The position numbers and the translations under genes were made by a program. A DNA stretch of 64,000 bases from Geothrix sp. Lineage in GTDB: Bacteria > Acidobacteriota > Holophagae > Holophagales > Holophagaceae. Below the pieces are notes generated by a model. The model had not been told where the DNA came from and searched no databases. It saw nothing but the letters and a program-made list of their open reading frames with translations. Where the stretch lies: NCBI GenBank assembly GCA_030681515.1, contig JAUXSE010000025.1, positions 29,267 to 93,266 on the forward strand, read 5' to 3'. This document shows positions 43,711-52,374 of this stretch, one piece after another. Positions within the stretch are counted from its first letter, which is position 1, and every line of letters begins with the position of its first letter.

Positions 43711-45386
43711 GGGCGGGCCTCCGTGGCGCAGCTTGCGGCGCTGGTGCAACAGGCCAGCTCCATGCGGGCCTTTTCTTCGCGATCGTGATCCTTGAGCACG
43801 CCCCGGCGGAGGGACTGGATGCATTCCCGCCGGAAGACGACCACGGACGGGCCGGGGTGCTGAAGGGCGGCTTCCATGGCCTTCACATTGGCCTCGTGCT
43901 GCTTGGGGAGCGGCGTCAGCACCTGGAGCTGGGCTTCGGGGATGCCCATGCCGAGCACCAGGCGCTCCACCTGGTCCAGGGCCTGGCTGGGCTGCTGGCC
44001 CGTCATGCCCACCACGCGATTATCGAGGATCAGGATGGTGACGTTCACGCCGGAATCGGCGGCCGTCAGCAGGGCCGGCAGGCCGCTGTGGCCGAAGGTC
44101 GAATCGCCGATGACGGCGACGGAGGGCGTCTGGCCAGCCAGGGCCGCGCCCACGGCCATGCTGATGCTGGCCCCCATCTCGACCACGGCGTGGATGGCGG
44201 CCATGGGCTCCTGGGCCGCCAGGGTGTAGCAGCCGATATCGCCGAACACGCGGGCATCGGGCACGCCCAGGTTCGCCAGGGCTGCCTGCAGGGCCTCGTA
44301 GGCGTCCACGTGGCCGCAGCCGTCGCAGAAGCGCGGGGGGCGCACGGGCAGATCGAGGGTGATGGCGTCCTTGCCCTCCGCGGCGATCAGGCCGAGGGCG
44401 TTCTTCAACAGGCGCGGGGTCAGCTCACCGGCGCGGGGCACCGTGCCATCCAGTCTTCCGTGGACCGCCGCGGCGCCCCGAAGTCCCAGGCGTTCCTCCA
44501 GCACCGGGTAGTCCTCTTCGAAGACGAACACCTCATCCACCTGGGCGAGGAAGGCCCTCTCAAGCTGGGGATCCAGGGGGTAGGCGGCGACCTCCAGGCG
44601 GGTCAGGGCGGCCAGTCCCGGGTGTTCCAACGCCAGCTGGTCGAAGTAGGCCCGCCCCATGCCCGACACAGCCACACCCTTGCGGCCCGTGCCGGAGACG
44701 AGACGGTTCATGGGCGCCAGATCCTGGAGCATGCGGGGCTGTTTGGCCAGCAGATCCACATAGCGGCGGCGGGCGTTGGAGGGGATCAGCACCCAGTTCT
44801 GCACCATGTCCTTGGGGACGACGCCGAGGCCCGCGGGGGCCAGGGTCTCCCGGCGGACCAGGGCGGCCCGGCAGTGGGCCAGGCGGGTGACCAGGCGCAC
44901 CATTACGGGCACCTGCAAGGATTCGGACAGCTCGAAGGCCCGCCCGGTGAAGTCGTAGCATTCCTGCACCGTGCTGGGTTCGAGGCAGGGCAGCCAGGCG
45001 AATTCCGCCAGGCGCCGGCTGTCCTGTTCGTTCTGGCTGCTGTGCATGCCGGGGTCGTCGGCCACCAGGAGCACCAGGCCGCCCCGCACGCCCGTCAGGG
45101 CCGAATTCGCATAGGCGTCCATGGCCACATTGAGGCCCACGTGCTTCATGGTCACGAGGGTGCGGTGCCCGGCATAGCTCACGCCCAGGGCCAGATCGTA
45201 GGCCACCTTCTCGTTGGCGGCCCAGTGGGCCACGCGGCCTCCGGGTTCGGCGCGGATCATGGCCTCGACGAACTCGAAGCCCTCCGTGGAGGGCGTGCCG
45301 GGGTATCCGAAGGCGCCCTGGATGCCGGCGTCGAAGGCGGCGCATCCGACCGCCTCCACTCCCAGCGCGAGGGTGCTATGAACCAT
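43707..45386 (-). CDS. iorA: indolepyruvate ferredoxin oxidoreductase, alpha subunit, without ferredoxin domain
   Basis: Thiamine-diphosphate subunit of the aromatic 2-oxo acid oxidoreductase. The 559-residue chain has the N-terminal pyrimidine-binding part (GAFGYPGTPSTEGFEFVEAM, then NEKVAYDLALG) and the C-terminal TPP domain (RFCDGCGHVDAYEALQA, GDIGCYTLAA, VIGDSTFGHSG, LDNRVVGMTGQQPS). The family normally ends with two [4Fe-4S] clusters. Here the chain stops soon after VVVFRRECIQSLRRGVLK, and only a degenerate ACCTSAASC remains. Electron exit would then need another protein. Start set at 45386 by GGAGG; a longer frame to 45485 is poorly conserved. Confidence 0.9.
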   Translation of the reverse strand: MVHSTLALGVEAVGCAAFDAGIQGAFGYPGTPSTEGFEFVEAMIRAEPGGRVAHWAANEKVAYDLALGVSYAGHRTLVTMKHVGLNVAMDAYANSALTGVRGGLVLLVADDPGMHSSQNEQDSRRLAEFAWLPCLEPSTVQECYDFTGRAFELSESLQVPVMVRLVTRLAHCRAALVRRETLAPAGLGVVPKDMVQNWVLIPSNARRRYVDLLAKQPRMLQDLAPMNRLVSGTGRKGVAVSGMGRAYFDQLALEHPGLAALTRLEVAAYPLDPQLERAFLAQVDEVFVFEEDYPVLEERLGLRGAAAVHGRLDGTVPRAGELTPRLLKNALGLIAAEGKDAITLDLPVRPPRFCDGCGHVDAYEALQAALANLGVPDARVFGDIGCYTLAAQEPMAAIHAVVEMGASISMAVGAALAGQTPSVAVIGDSTFGHSGLPALLTAADSGVNVTILILDNRVVGMTGQQPSQALDQVERLVLGMGIPEAQLQVLTPLPKQHEANVKAMEAALQHPGPSVVVFRRECIQSLRRGVLKDHDREEKARMELACCTSAASCATEARP

Positions 45387-45559
45387 GAAAGCCTCCGGAT
45401 GTTTCCAAGCAATGAAGTATGTGGATCGCGTCCAGTGCCGGGGGTCACACGGAGATTCTGGCCCGCCGGATGTGCGGGGTATCACAGCCCCGGGATCCTG
45501 GGGGAAAAGAAATCCGGGAACCTTTTCCTGTGCCCCCGGTCACAACTGGGTCCACGCAG

Positions 45560-45740
45560 GGAGAATTCAATTTCATAACAAATAAATATTTTGTTGTTTT
45601 TTTACAAATATTGGTGATATCAATATTATTTATTTGTAGTGTTTACAAATTTGAAAGAAATGTCACGAACATGTATTCAGATCATTCTGGAAAACCATAA
45701 AAGCATATAAAAAACATGCATAGGTACTCTTGAGGTCAGC
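45560..45740. promoter_or_regulatory. AT-rich control region of the porin-cytochrome operon
   Basis: Within a GC-rich genome these 180 bp are strongly AT-rich. Two nested inverted repeats are exact: ACAAATAAATA (45578-45588) with TATTTATTTGT (45627-45637), and AATATTG (45607-45613) with CAATATT (45621-45627). Further right, TATAAA near 45704 can serve as a -10-like element. The remainder of 45387-45827 carries no gene. Such islands often bind nucleoid proteins or operators and would control the four-gene operon starting at 45828. Confidence 0.6.
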
Positions 45741-45827
45741 TGAGTGTGGGACTAGCCTCGTTCCTGATCCGTGCATCAGCTAATCCCCCGGTGCCCGGAC
45801 CCGCCCGCGATTTCCAGGAGGTTCCGC

Positions 45828-47201
45828 ATGACCCCGCGCACCCATGTGGCCCTGCTCGCCACCCTGATGTCAGCTACCGCCTGGGGCCAGGAGGTGAGCC
45901 TGTACGGCACCACCATGGCCCAGATGTGGAAGCAGGAGATCCCGGGCTTCGACAAGAGCACCTTCACGCCAGCGACCCAGTATCTTGGCATTGATGCCAC
46001 CAAGCTGGGCCGCGACAATTTGTCGCTGCACCTCTTCGGATGGGGCCGGACCGACCTGAGCGATCCGAGCACGTTCGATGGTTCCAAGTCCGGCGGCTAC
46101 CTGAACTATGGCTACCTGCGCTACCGCTTCGACCAGGCGAATGCCGAGATCAAGGCCGGGCGTTTCACCGTCCAGCAGAGCACGGGCTTCGAGCAGGTGG
46201 ACGGCGTCAGCGCGCGGACGGACCTTCGCGGCGGGTTCACGGTGTCCGCCTTCGCCGGCAAGCCCGTCCTCTACAAGACGGTGGATCCGGCGGCCCAGAA
46301 GGACTACGACTTCCAGCGCGACTTCATCGTCGGGACGCGCATCGGGCTGCGGCTGCCCAGGTTCGGCGAGATCGGCCTCTCCTACCTGCAGGATGGGACC
46401 AAGGCCGCCAAGGACCTGACGATCCCCTCCCCCGTGGACTACACCCGCAAGCAGGTGGGGGCCGACATCCTGATCGCGCCCGCCCCCTCATTCAATTTCC
46501 GCGGACGGACGGTCTTCGACCTCGCCAGCCGGCCGGATGGCGTCTCTGGAGCCTCCCGCATCGCCGAACACGATTACACCGCCACCGTGAAGCTCGGGGG
46601 CCGGTTCGTCCTGTCCGGCAATGTCGCGGAGCGGAACTTCTTCGCCTACTTCGCCGGCACCAACCTGCCTTCGCTCTTCCGCCAGGACGAGAAGGACAAG
46701 TTCCAGGGCTACGGCACCAGCCTCACCTGGAATGCCTCGGATTCCCTGCAGGTGGTGGGTGATTACCGCCACATGCGCCGCGAAACCTTCGGGGACGTGA
46801 ACCGGATCGGCGGCGAGATCCGGTGGACCTCCCGCGAGAAGAAGTACCAGGCCGGTTTCGGCGCACGCTCGGTGAGCGCCACCCGGACCCTGCTCGTGGA
46901 TCCCGCGGCTCCGGGCCGCAGCCTGTCCCACACGGAGGTCCGGGCCTGGAGCATGGTCTCCCGGGGCAAGTTCATGGCGAGCCTGGATGGCATCCTCCAG
47001 CGCTACGAAAAGGACAATCCGTATCTGGCCGGTCTCCAGGACGTGTATGAAATGGTGGGCTCGCTCGGCTACCAGGCGACCACGAACGTGAAGGTATCCG
47101 GGGACCTCAGCTACGGCAGCACCCCCGTCTCGAAGAACGAGATCCGGGGCCTGCTGCGGGCCGAGTACCGGTTCGGCTTCGCTCGGAAGGGAGGCCGCTG
47201 A
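45828..47201 (+). CDS. outer-membrane beta-barrel, putative porin of an electron conduit
   Basis: The 457-residue protein has a signal peptide (TPRTHVALLATLMSATAWGQ) followed by alternating polar/aromatic strands to the end, which closes in LLRAEYRFGFARKGGR. Repeats such as GGYLNYGYLRYRFDQ and the alternation RWTSREKKYQAGFGARSVS look like transmembrane beta-strands. The size fits OmbB-type porins of porin-cytochrome complexes better than MtrB. It begins the operon, with AGGAGG before the ATG at 45828, and ends overlapping the pentaheme gene by one base. I infer that it houses or supports cytochromes crossing the outer membrane. Confidence 0.8.
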   Translation: MTPRTHVALLATLMSATAWGQEVSLYGTTMAQMWKQEIPGFDKSTFTPATQYLGIDATKLGRDNLSLHLFGWGRTDLSDPSTFDGSKSGGYLNYGYLRYRFDQANAEIKAGRFTVQQSTGFEQVDGVSARTDLRGGFTVSAFAGKPVLYKTVDPAAQKDYDFQRDFIVGTRIGLRLPRFGEIGLSYLQDGTKAAKDLTIPSPVDYTRKQVGADILIAPAPSFNFRGRTVFDLASRPDGVSGASRIAEHDYTATVKLGGRFVLSGNVAERNFFAYFAGTNLPSLFRQDEKDKFQGYGTSLTWNASDSLQVVGDYRHMRRETFGDVNRIGGEIRWTSREKKYQAGFGARSVSATRTLLVDPAAPGRSLSHTEVRAWSMVSRGKFMASLDGILQRYEKDNPYLAGLQDVYEMVGSLGYQATTNVKVSGDLSYGSTPVSKNEIRGLLRAEYRFGFARKGGR

Positions 47202-47674
47202 TGGCCCGGAAAACCGTTCTCCAGATTCTCGGCGTGGCGCTGGGACTCGGCTTCCTGATGGCGTGCAGCCTCGTTTCGCCCGAAACCAGCTTCGCTCCCA
47301 CCCATCCGCAGGAACTGGGCGCGGGGCGGCCCCTGTGTTCCGAATGCCACAGCAACGATACGGCGAAGGGCGCCCTCAAGCCCTACGCGGCCTTCGATCA
47401 CACGCCCGCCTTCGTGAAGAACCACAAGTCCCAGGCCAACCAGGATGCCAACAGCTGCGCCTCCTGCCACGCCCAGTCCTTCTGCGTGGACTGCCACGGC
47501 GGCAAGGTTCCCATGAAGCCCTCGATCCGCTTCGGCGACCGTCCCGACCGCGACATGCCGCACCGGGGGGATTACCTGACCCTGCACCGCATGGAAGGAA
47601 AGATGGATCCGTCCAGCTGCTACACCTGCCATGGACGGGCCAACAACGACAAGTGCCGGGCATGTCACCGGTAG
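47201..47674 (+). CDS. pentaheme c-type cytochrome lipoprotein
   Basis: The 157-residue product has a lipoprotein signal ending LMACS and five heme motifs: CSECH, CASCH, CVDCH, CYTCH and CRACH. Histidines in AFDHTPAFVKNH and MPHRGDYLTLHR could be distal ligands. Its stop-start overlap with the barrel gene (TGATG) implies coupled synthesis. By analogy with porin-cytochrome complexes it could be the electron wire inside or beneath the barrel, yet the lipid anchor is unlike the soluble MtrA and OmaB types. The fold of the short heme packing resembles the DmsE/OmaB group only in spacing. Confidence 0.88.
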   Translation: MARKTVLQILGVALGLGFLMACSLVSPETSFAPTHPQELGAGRPLCSECHSNDTAKGALKPYAAFDHTPAFVKNHKSQANQDANSCASCHAQSFCVDCHGGKVPMKPSIRFGDRPDRDMPHRGDYLTLHRMEGKMDPSSCYTCHGRANNDKCRACHR

Positions 47675-47704
47675 GGATCCGTTTGAGTGTCGAAGGGGAA
47701 GACC

Positions 47705-48370
47705 ATGAGCAGAACTAGATGGATGGTGGGTAGCTGTTTCGCGATGGTCCTCGCGCTGCTCGCCTGGGGATGTGCCGGGGACGCCGGGGCAGCGGCCCCG
47801 TTCAGCGCCACGACAGGGCAGCACCCGGCGACCTGGATCCCGACCCACTGGGCGGAATACGTCAAGACGCCCGATCAATGCCGCACCTGCCACGGGTCCA
47901 CCGCGGATCCCGCCCTGGCCGGTGGGGTGTCCAAGGTGAGCTGTTTCGCCTGCCATGCGGATGGCGTCAACCATCCCGCGGGATGGGCCGATCCCGCCCA
48001 GCACGGACGCGGCGCCAAGCTCGCGCCGAGCGCGGATCCGATGGCGATGGCGGGCTTCGCCCACTGCGCCAAGTGCCACGGCGATACCTACGCCAACGGC
48101 CTCGCGAGCTCCTGCAAGGCCTGCCACACCAAGGCCCCCCATCCCGACCAGCCCTGGAACGGCACCACGCCATCCCTCACCAACCACAACTCGACCAATT
48201 CCGGGAATGCCCCGGAGTGTTTCAAATGCCATGCCGCCGGCGCCAACTCGACGCTCAAGCCGCTCACCACGCCACCCGCGGGCACGGCTCCGGGCTGCTT
48301 CAACGACACGCTGTGCCACGGCCGCTCGTTCCCCGCGCCACCCCTGCCTGTGCTGCCGTTGATCCCATGA
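47705..48370 (+). CDS. multiheme c-type cytochrome lipoprotein with an unusual sixth heme site
   Basis: The 221-residue protein starts with a lipoprotein leader (VGSCFAMVLALLAWGC) and carries five CXXCH sites: CRTCH, CFACH, CAKCH, CKACH and CFKCH. A sixth Cys/His group, CFNDTLCHG, has the spacing C-x5-CH, seen occasionally in Geobacter-type cytochromes. The ATG at 47705 has AAGGGG upstream; a GTG 18 bp earlier is less likely. It lies 30 bp after the pentaheme gene and 110 bp before the decaheme gene. It probably sits on the periplasmic or outer face and passes electrons along the operon-encoded chain. Confidence 0.85.
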   Translation: MSRTRWMVGSCFAMVLALLAWGCAGDAGAAAPFSATTGQHPATWIPTHWAEYVKTPDQCRTCHGSTADPALAGGVSKVSCFACHADGVNHPAGWADPAQHGRGAKLAPSADPMAMAGFAHCAKCHGDTYANGLASSCKACHTKAPHPDQPWNGTTPSLTNHNSTNSGNAPECFKCHAAGANSTLKPLTTPPAGTAPGCFNDTLCHGRSFPAPPLPVLPLIP

Positions 48371-48479
48371 CGTGCCCGCAGGCCATGAAATCGTGAGGAG
48401 GTGTGATATCTGGCGAACCGAACAACACGCACCCACCCCAGTCCACCAAACGCTTCACCACCAACAAGGGAGAATGGAC

Positions 48480-51191
48480 ATGAAGCATCGTCCCCTGAAA
48501 CAGCTCTACGGGCTTCTTGCCACCGCGGCGATCGCACTCGTGCTGATCGGATGCAACGGAAGCGCCGGACAGAGCGGCACCAACGGCACCAATGGCACCA
48601 ACGGAACCGATGGCACCAACGCCACCAATGTCGTGGACGCCGCACTCCTGACGCCCGTGCAGTGGACCGCCCTGAAGCCCACCGGAACCATCACCGCCGT
48701 GACCGTTCCGGCCACGGGCGCGGGCACGCCGGTCGTGGACTTCAGACTCGTGGACCCCGCCGGCAACGGCATCAAGGGCCTGGGTGGCTTCACCAGCAAG
48801 AGCGCCACCGCCACGCTGTTCAGCTACCCGAACCTAGCCTTCGCCCTCGCGAAGCTGGTGCCGGAAGACGCCGCCACCAAGGCCCCCAGCAAGTGGGTCA
48901 GCTACATCGTGAACACCATCCCCACCACCACCGCCGTCGCCCTTCCCGGACGTCCGACCTCCGACAACACCGGCACCCTCGTGGACAACGGCGATGGCAC
49001 CTACAAGTACACCTTCTACCGCGACATCAAGGCGATGCAGGCCTTCCTGGATGCGTACACCCCCTACACCGCCCCCAACAGCCGGGCCGACCTGGGCGAC
49101 GTGACCTATGTTCCGACCCTGCCCCACCGCCTCACCATCCAGTTCTCGGGCAACGCCCGCGGCACCGGCAGCAATACGCCCGATGGTGTGACGGTCGCCA
49201 CGGCCGTGCCCATGGGAAACCCCATCAACATGGTCTATGACTTCGTGCCCGGCACGGGCCTGCCCCTGGCCGCCGGCGCGGACAAGCGTGATGTCGTGGA
49301 CATCAACAAGTGCAACGAATGCCACAAGGACTTCTTCAAGACCTCGCCCCACTCCGGCCGCGTGGAAACCCGCTACTGCGCGGTGTGCCACAGCGACCAG
49401 CGCAAGTACGGCCGGGCGGTGGCCACGGCTGGAACCACCACCACCTATTCGGGTACCACCTACAAGTTCAACATGGATTCGGCCGCCACCCAGACCACCG
49501 CCGCGGGCGACTTCCCGGCCATGGTCCACCGGATCCACATGGGCACCGGCCTGACCAAGACCGGGTACAACTACGCCGGGATTCTCTTCGAAAAGATCGG
49601 CTACTCGATGCTGGATGGCGGCTCCCGCATGTGCGTCAAGTGCCACTCGAACGTCCCCCAGGCCGACAACTGGAAGACCAAGCCCACCCGCCTGGCCTGT
49701 GGCACCTGCCATGACAGCGTGGACTTCTCCACCGGGCACGGCGCGGGCGTCGGTTCCCTCATCAACGATTCACAGTGCGCCAGCTGCCATCTGCCGGCGG
49801 ACATCACCACCTACCACATGACGCCGAACCTGACGCCCCACAATCCGGCCGTGGCGGCGGGCCTGGCGAACTTCACCTACGAAGTCACCTCCGCCACGCA
49901 GGCCACCTCTGGCGGCCCGGTGACCATCAAGTTCCGCATCAGGAACAACGGCACGGCCGTCACCTTCTCTCCCGCCGCCGCCGGCCTGACCGCCCCCCTG
50001 ACCGGCTTCACCGGTTCACCCAGCTTCCTGCTGGCCTGGGCCATGGCGCAGGATGGCGTCGCCGCTCCCTCGGACTACAACAACCTGCTCACCGCCAACG
50101 GGGCGCCCTCCGCCTCCAACTTCCAGCCCCGCAGCGTTTCCATCGCCGCGCTCCTGGATACCAACAAGGCCCTCACGGACGGCACCCTCAGCGCCCCGGA
50201 TGCCGCAGGCATCTACACCGCCACGGTGGTCGGTCCCACCCGGATCTTCCCCGCCGGAGCCACGCTGCGCTCGGTCGGGCTTCAGGGCTATTTCACCCAG
50301 GTCGCCGGAACCTGGGACTCGAACGGAGATGGCGCGATCACCACCCTTGATACCCTCGCCGGAGCCCGCCACGCGGTCTCTGTCATGGCCTATGTGGACA
50401 ACAGCACAGCGAGCCCCCGGCGCCGGACGGCCATTGACTCGGCCAAGTGCGCCAGCTGCCATGAGTGGTTCGAGGGCCATGGCGGCAATCGGGTCTACGA
50501 AGTCCAGCTCTGCGTCCAGTGCCACCTGCCCGGCCTGACCACCAGCGGCAAGGGCGCCAGCAACACTCAGATCAGCAACTACTACCCGTCCTTCACCATC
50601 AATGACAAGGACAGCCTGACCCGTTGGTCCGGGGTGGACTTCAACACGAGCAATCCCGTGGCCGCCTACGCTGCCGCCAACCCCGCTTCGCCTGATATCG
50701 CCTTGACGTTCCCCCAGACCACGAACAACTTCAAGGACATGATCCACGGCATCCACGCTGGCAAGGACCGCACCACCCCGATTCGCATCGTCCGCAACCG
50801 GAACACGGTCCAGGTGGTCGTTGACGGTGGCCGGATCGGCTTCCCGGGCATCCTGAACAACTGTGCGAGCTGCCACACGTACAACGGCTACAACGTGCCC
50901 ACCACCGGCACCCTGCTCGCCACCCGTGAAGAAGCCATCAACGCCGCCGGTAACACCACTGCGGCCCTGGTCACTGCCGCCCTCGCCACGGCCAACGCCA
51001 CGGATCTGATGATCACGCCGTTCACCGCCGCCTGCGTCACCTGCCATGACAGCACCGCCGCCAGGGCCCACATGACCCTGAACGGTGGCCAGATCAAGGT
51101 GAACCGCAGCGCCTTGAACACAGCTGGCGAAGCCTGCGCCGTGTGTCACGGAATCGGCTCCACCTACGATCCCGTCGTGATCCACAAGTAG
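48480..51191 (+). CDS. OmcA/MtrC-family decaheme c-type cytochrome, surface lipoprotein
   Basis: The 903-residue product has a lipoprotein signal ending in LIGC and ten CXXCH sites: CNECH, CAVCH, CVKCH, CGTCH, CASCH, CASCH, CVQCH, CASCH, CVTCH and CAVCH. Between the two heme clusters lie beta-rich stretches. This is the split-barrel/heme-cluster layout of the outer-surface decaheme cytochromes MtrC and OmcA of Shewanella, which reduce metals, flavins and electrodes. A tandem GTN linker follows the lipid cysteine. The start is chosen so the leader begins MKHRPLKQLYGLLATA. A strong terminator ends the operon at 51272. Function as terminal reductase of the conduit is inferred. Confidence 0.93.
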   Translation: MKHRPLKQLYGLLATAAIALVLIGCNGSAGQSGTNGTNGTNGTDGTNATNVVDAALLTPVQWTALKPTGTITAVTVPATGAGTPVVDFRLVDPAGNGIKGLGGFTSKSATATLFSYPNLAFALAKLVPEDAATKAPSKWVSYIVNTIPTTTAVALPGRPTSDNTGTLVDNGDGTYKYTFYRDIKAMQAFLDAYTPYTAPNSRADLGDVTYVPTLPHRLTIQFSGNARGTGSNTPDGVTVATAVPMGNPINMVYDFVPGTGLPLAAGADKRDVVDINKCNECHKDFFKTSPHSGRVETRYCAVCHSDQRKYGRAVATAGTTTTYSGTTYKFNMDSAATQTTAAGDFPAMVHRIHMGTGLTKTGYNYAGILFEKIGYSMLDGGSRMCVKCHSNVPQADNWKTKPTRLACGTCHDSVDFSTGHGAGVGSLINDSQCASCHLPADITTYHMTPNLTPHNPAVAAGLANFTYEVTSATQATSGGPVTIKFRIRNNGTAVTFSPAAAGLTAPLTGFTGSPSFLLAWAMAQDGVAAPSDYNNLLTANGAPSASNFQPRSVSIAALLDTNKALTDGTLSAPDAAGIYTATVVGPTRIFPAGATLRSVGLQGYFTQVAGTWDSNGDGAITTLDTLAGARHAVSVMAYVDNSTASPRRRTAIDSAKCASCHEWFEGHGGNRVYEVQLCVQCHLPGLTTSGKGASNTQISNYYPSFTINDKDSLTRWSGVDFNTSNPVAAYAAANPASPDIALTFPQTTNNFKDMIHGIHAGKDRTTPIRIVRNRNTVQVVVDGGRIGFPGILNNCASCHTYNGYNVPTTGTLLATREEAINAAGNTTAALVTAALATANATDLMITPFTAACVTCHDSTAARAHMTLNGGQIKVNRSALNTAGEACAVCHGIGSTYDPVVIHK
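48576..48629 (+). repeat. six 9-bp tandem repeats encoding a Gly-Thr-Asn linker
   Basis: Six units of GGCACCAAC type, some with silent or Asp/Ala changes, encode GTNGTNGTNGTDGTNATN directly after the lipid-attachment cysteine of the decaheme protein. The stretch should be a flexible, hydrophilic tether between membrane and heme domains. Copy number may vary between strains through slipped-strand errors. Confidence 0.9.
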
Positions 51192-51234
51192 AAGCCCGCG
51201 GGGAGGGGGGCGACCCACTCCCCCCCACGAACCG

Positions 51235-51272
51235 AACCACCCGGATGCGTGACGGTGTCCGGGTGGTTTTTT
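51235..51272 (+). terminator. terminator of the cytochrome operon
   Basis: AACCACCCGGA and TCCGGGTGGTT form an 11-bp stem with a 12-base loop, followed by a run of T bases to 51272. It lies 44 bp after the decaheme stop codon and separates the operon from the helix-hairpin-helix gene. Confidence 0.88.
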
Positions 51273-51333
51273 GGCTGCTTCATACGCTTCTCCGGACCCA
51301 GTCAAAGGCCCATGCAACCTTGGGAGGTTTTCC

Positions 51334-51690
51334 ATGCAGATCCGCTTCCTTCATTCCTTCCTGGGCGCCATCACCCTGATCCTTTGCGCCACCCAATCCT
51401 TGCCCGCCCAGGAACCCCCCAAGCCCAGGGCCAAGTCCCCTGCGGCCGCCGCGAAAGCCCCAGCCCCACCCCGGACCAAGGGAAAGCTGAAGCCCGTGGA
51501 CATCAACAGTGCCACCAAGGAAGAAATCAGTTTCATGCTCGGCCTGGACGTCGCCCTGGCCGCGAGGATCGTCGCGGGCCGCCCCTACCCCACCAAGGCC
51601 CGCCTGCTGACGAACAAGGTCGTGTCGGCCGAGGTCTACGCCTCGATCAAGGACCGGGTGATCGCCAAGCAGAGATCCACCCCCCGCTGA
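51334..51690 (+). CDS. exported helix-hairpin-helix protein (ComEA-like)
   Basis: The 118-residue protein has a signal peptide (FLGAITLILCATQSLPAQ) followed by a proline- and alanine-rich linker and one helix-hairpin-helix pair (VDINSATKEEISFMLGLDVA, then ARIVAGRPYPTKARLL). This is the fold of the DNA-binding end of ComEA, which captures incoming DNA in natural transformation. The HHH copy is followed by KVVSAEVYASIKDRVIA, as usual. GGGAGG lies seven bases before the ATG at 51334. The genes next to it are unrelated, so a competence role is only possible; other exported HHH proteins act as small structural domains. Confidence 0.76.
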   Translation: MQIRFLHSFLGAITLILCATQSLPAQEPPKPRAKSPAAAAKAPAPPRTKGKLKPVDINSATKEEISFMLGLDVALAARIVAGRPYPTKARLLTNKVVSAEVYASIKDRVIAKQRSTPR

Positions 51691-51852
51691 CATCGCCGCA
51701 GGCCCCCTCCGCCAGGCGGGGAGGCCTGCGGAGGCTGTGGGGACCACCCCTTCGCCGTGATGCAGGTCACAAGGATAGTTGACCAATTAAATTACCGGAG
51801 GATCTTCATTGTGTGAGGCCCGTGTTTGGCATGGCCTTCCATGGAGGTCCGC

Positions 51853-52332
51853 ATGCTTCCACTGTCCCAGACCACTGGCTACGCCGTGCGGGCGCTCCGC
51901 TGCCTCCAGGAACCCGGGGGCCTGCCCGTGCTGGTCGAGGAGGTGGCCGAGTTCACGGGCATCCCCCGGTCCTACCTGTCCAAGCTGGTCCACAAGCTCG
52001 CGAAAAAGGGGTTGGTGATCGCGCGTCGCGGCCATCACGGGGGCGTGGTGCTGGCCCGGGCCTCGACGGAGATCACGCTGGAGGAACTGTCTGCGGCCAT
52101 TGATGGCACCGCATGGCAGAAACGCTGTCTCATGGGACTTCTGGGTTGCTCGGAAGCCACCCCGTGCGTCCTTCACGATTTCTGGCAGGAGACGCTCGAT
52201 CAGATCCTGGCCCGCCTGCGGTCCGTCACCCTGGCGGACCTGGCCCGGCATCACGATCCCGGCGTGGAACGGTTCCGCGCGCACCATGGCCTGGCCAATC
52301 TGGCCGAACCGGAGATGGCCGGGCACAAATAG
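51853..52332 (+). CDS. Rrf2-family transcription regulator, first of a convergent pair
   Basis: The 159-residue protein starts LPLSQTTGYAVRALRCLQEP and has the recognition helix PRSYLSKLVHKLAKKG, followed by RRGHHGGVVLARA. Three cysteines lie in RCLMGLLGCSEATPC, a probable Fe-S cluster site. The start at 51853 has GGAGGTCC upstream. The promoter region carries ATAGTTGACCAATTAAATTACC (see findings), similar to half-sites of IscR-like proteins. It converges on a close paralogue at 52.4-52.9 kb. Sensing of Fe-S status, NO or redox state of the nearby oxidoreductases is likely. Confidence 0.88.
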   Translation: MLPLSQTTGYAVRALRCLQEPGGLPVLVEEVAEFTGIPRSYLSKLVHKLAKKGLVIARRGHHGGVVLARASTEITLEELSAAIDGTAWQKRCLMGLLGCSEATPCVLHDFWQETLDQILARLRSVTLADLARHHDPGVERFRAHHGLANLAEPEMAGHK

Positions 52333-52374
52333 GCCGCCCCACGGGCGGCCCGTTCGTGGAGATCCCGGAGGGAT

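Noticed and set aside
48576..48629. Collagen-like domain
   Set aside because: The repeat is Gly-Thr-Asn without proline and only 18 residues long; a flexible linker is the simpler reading.
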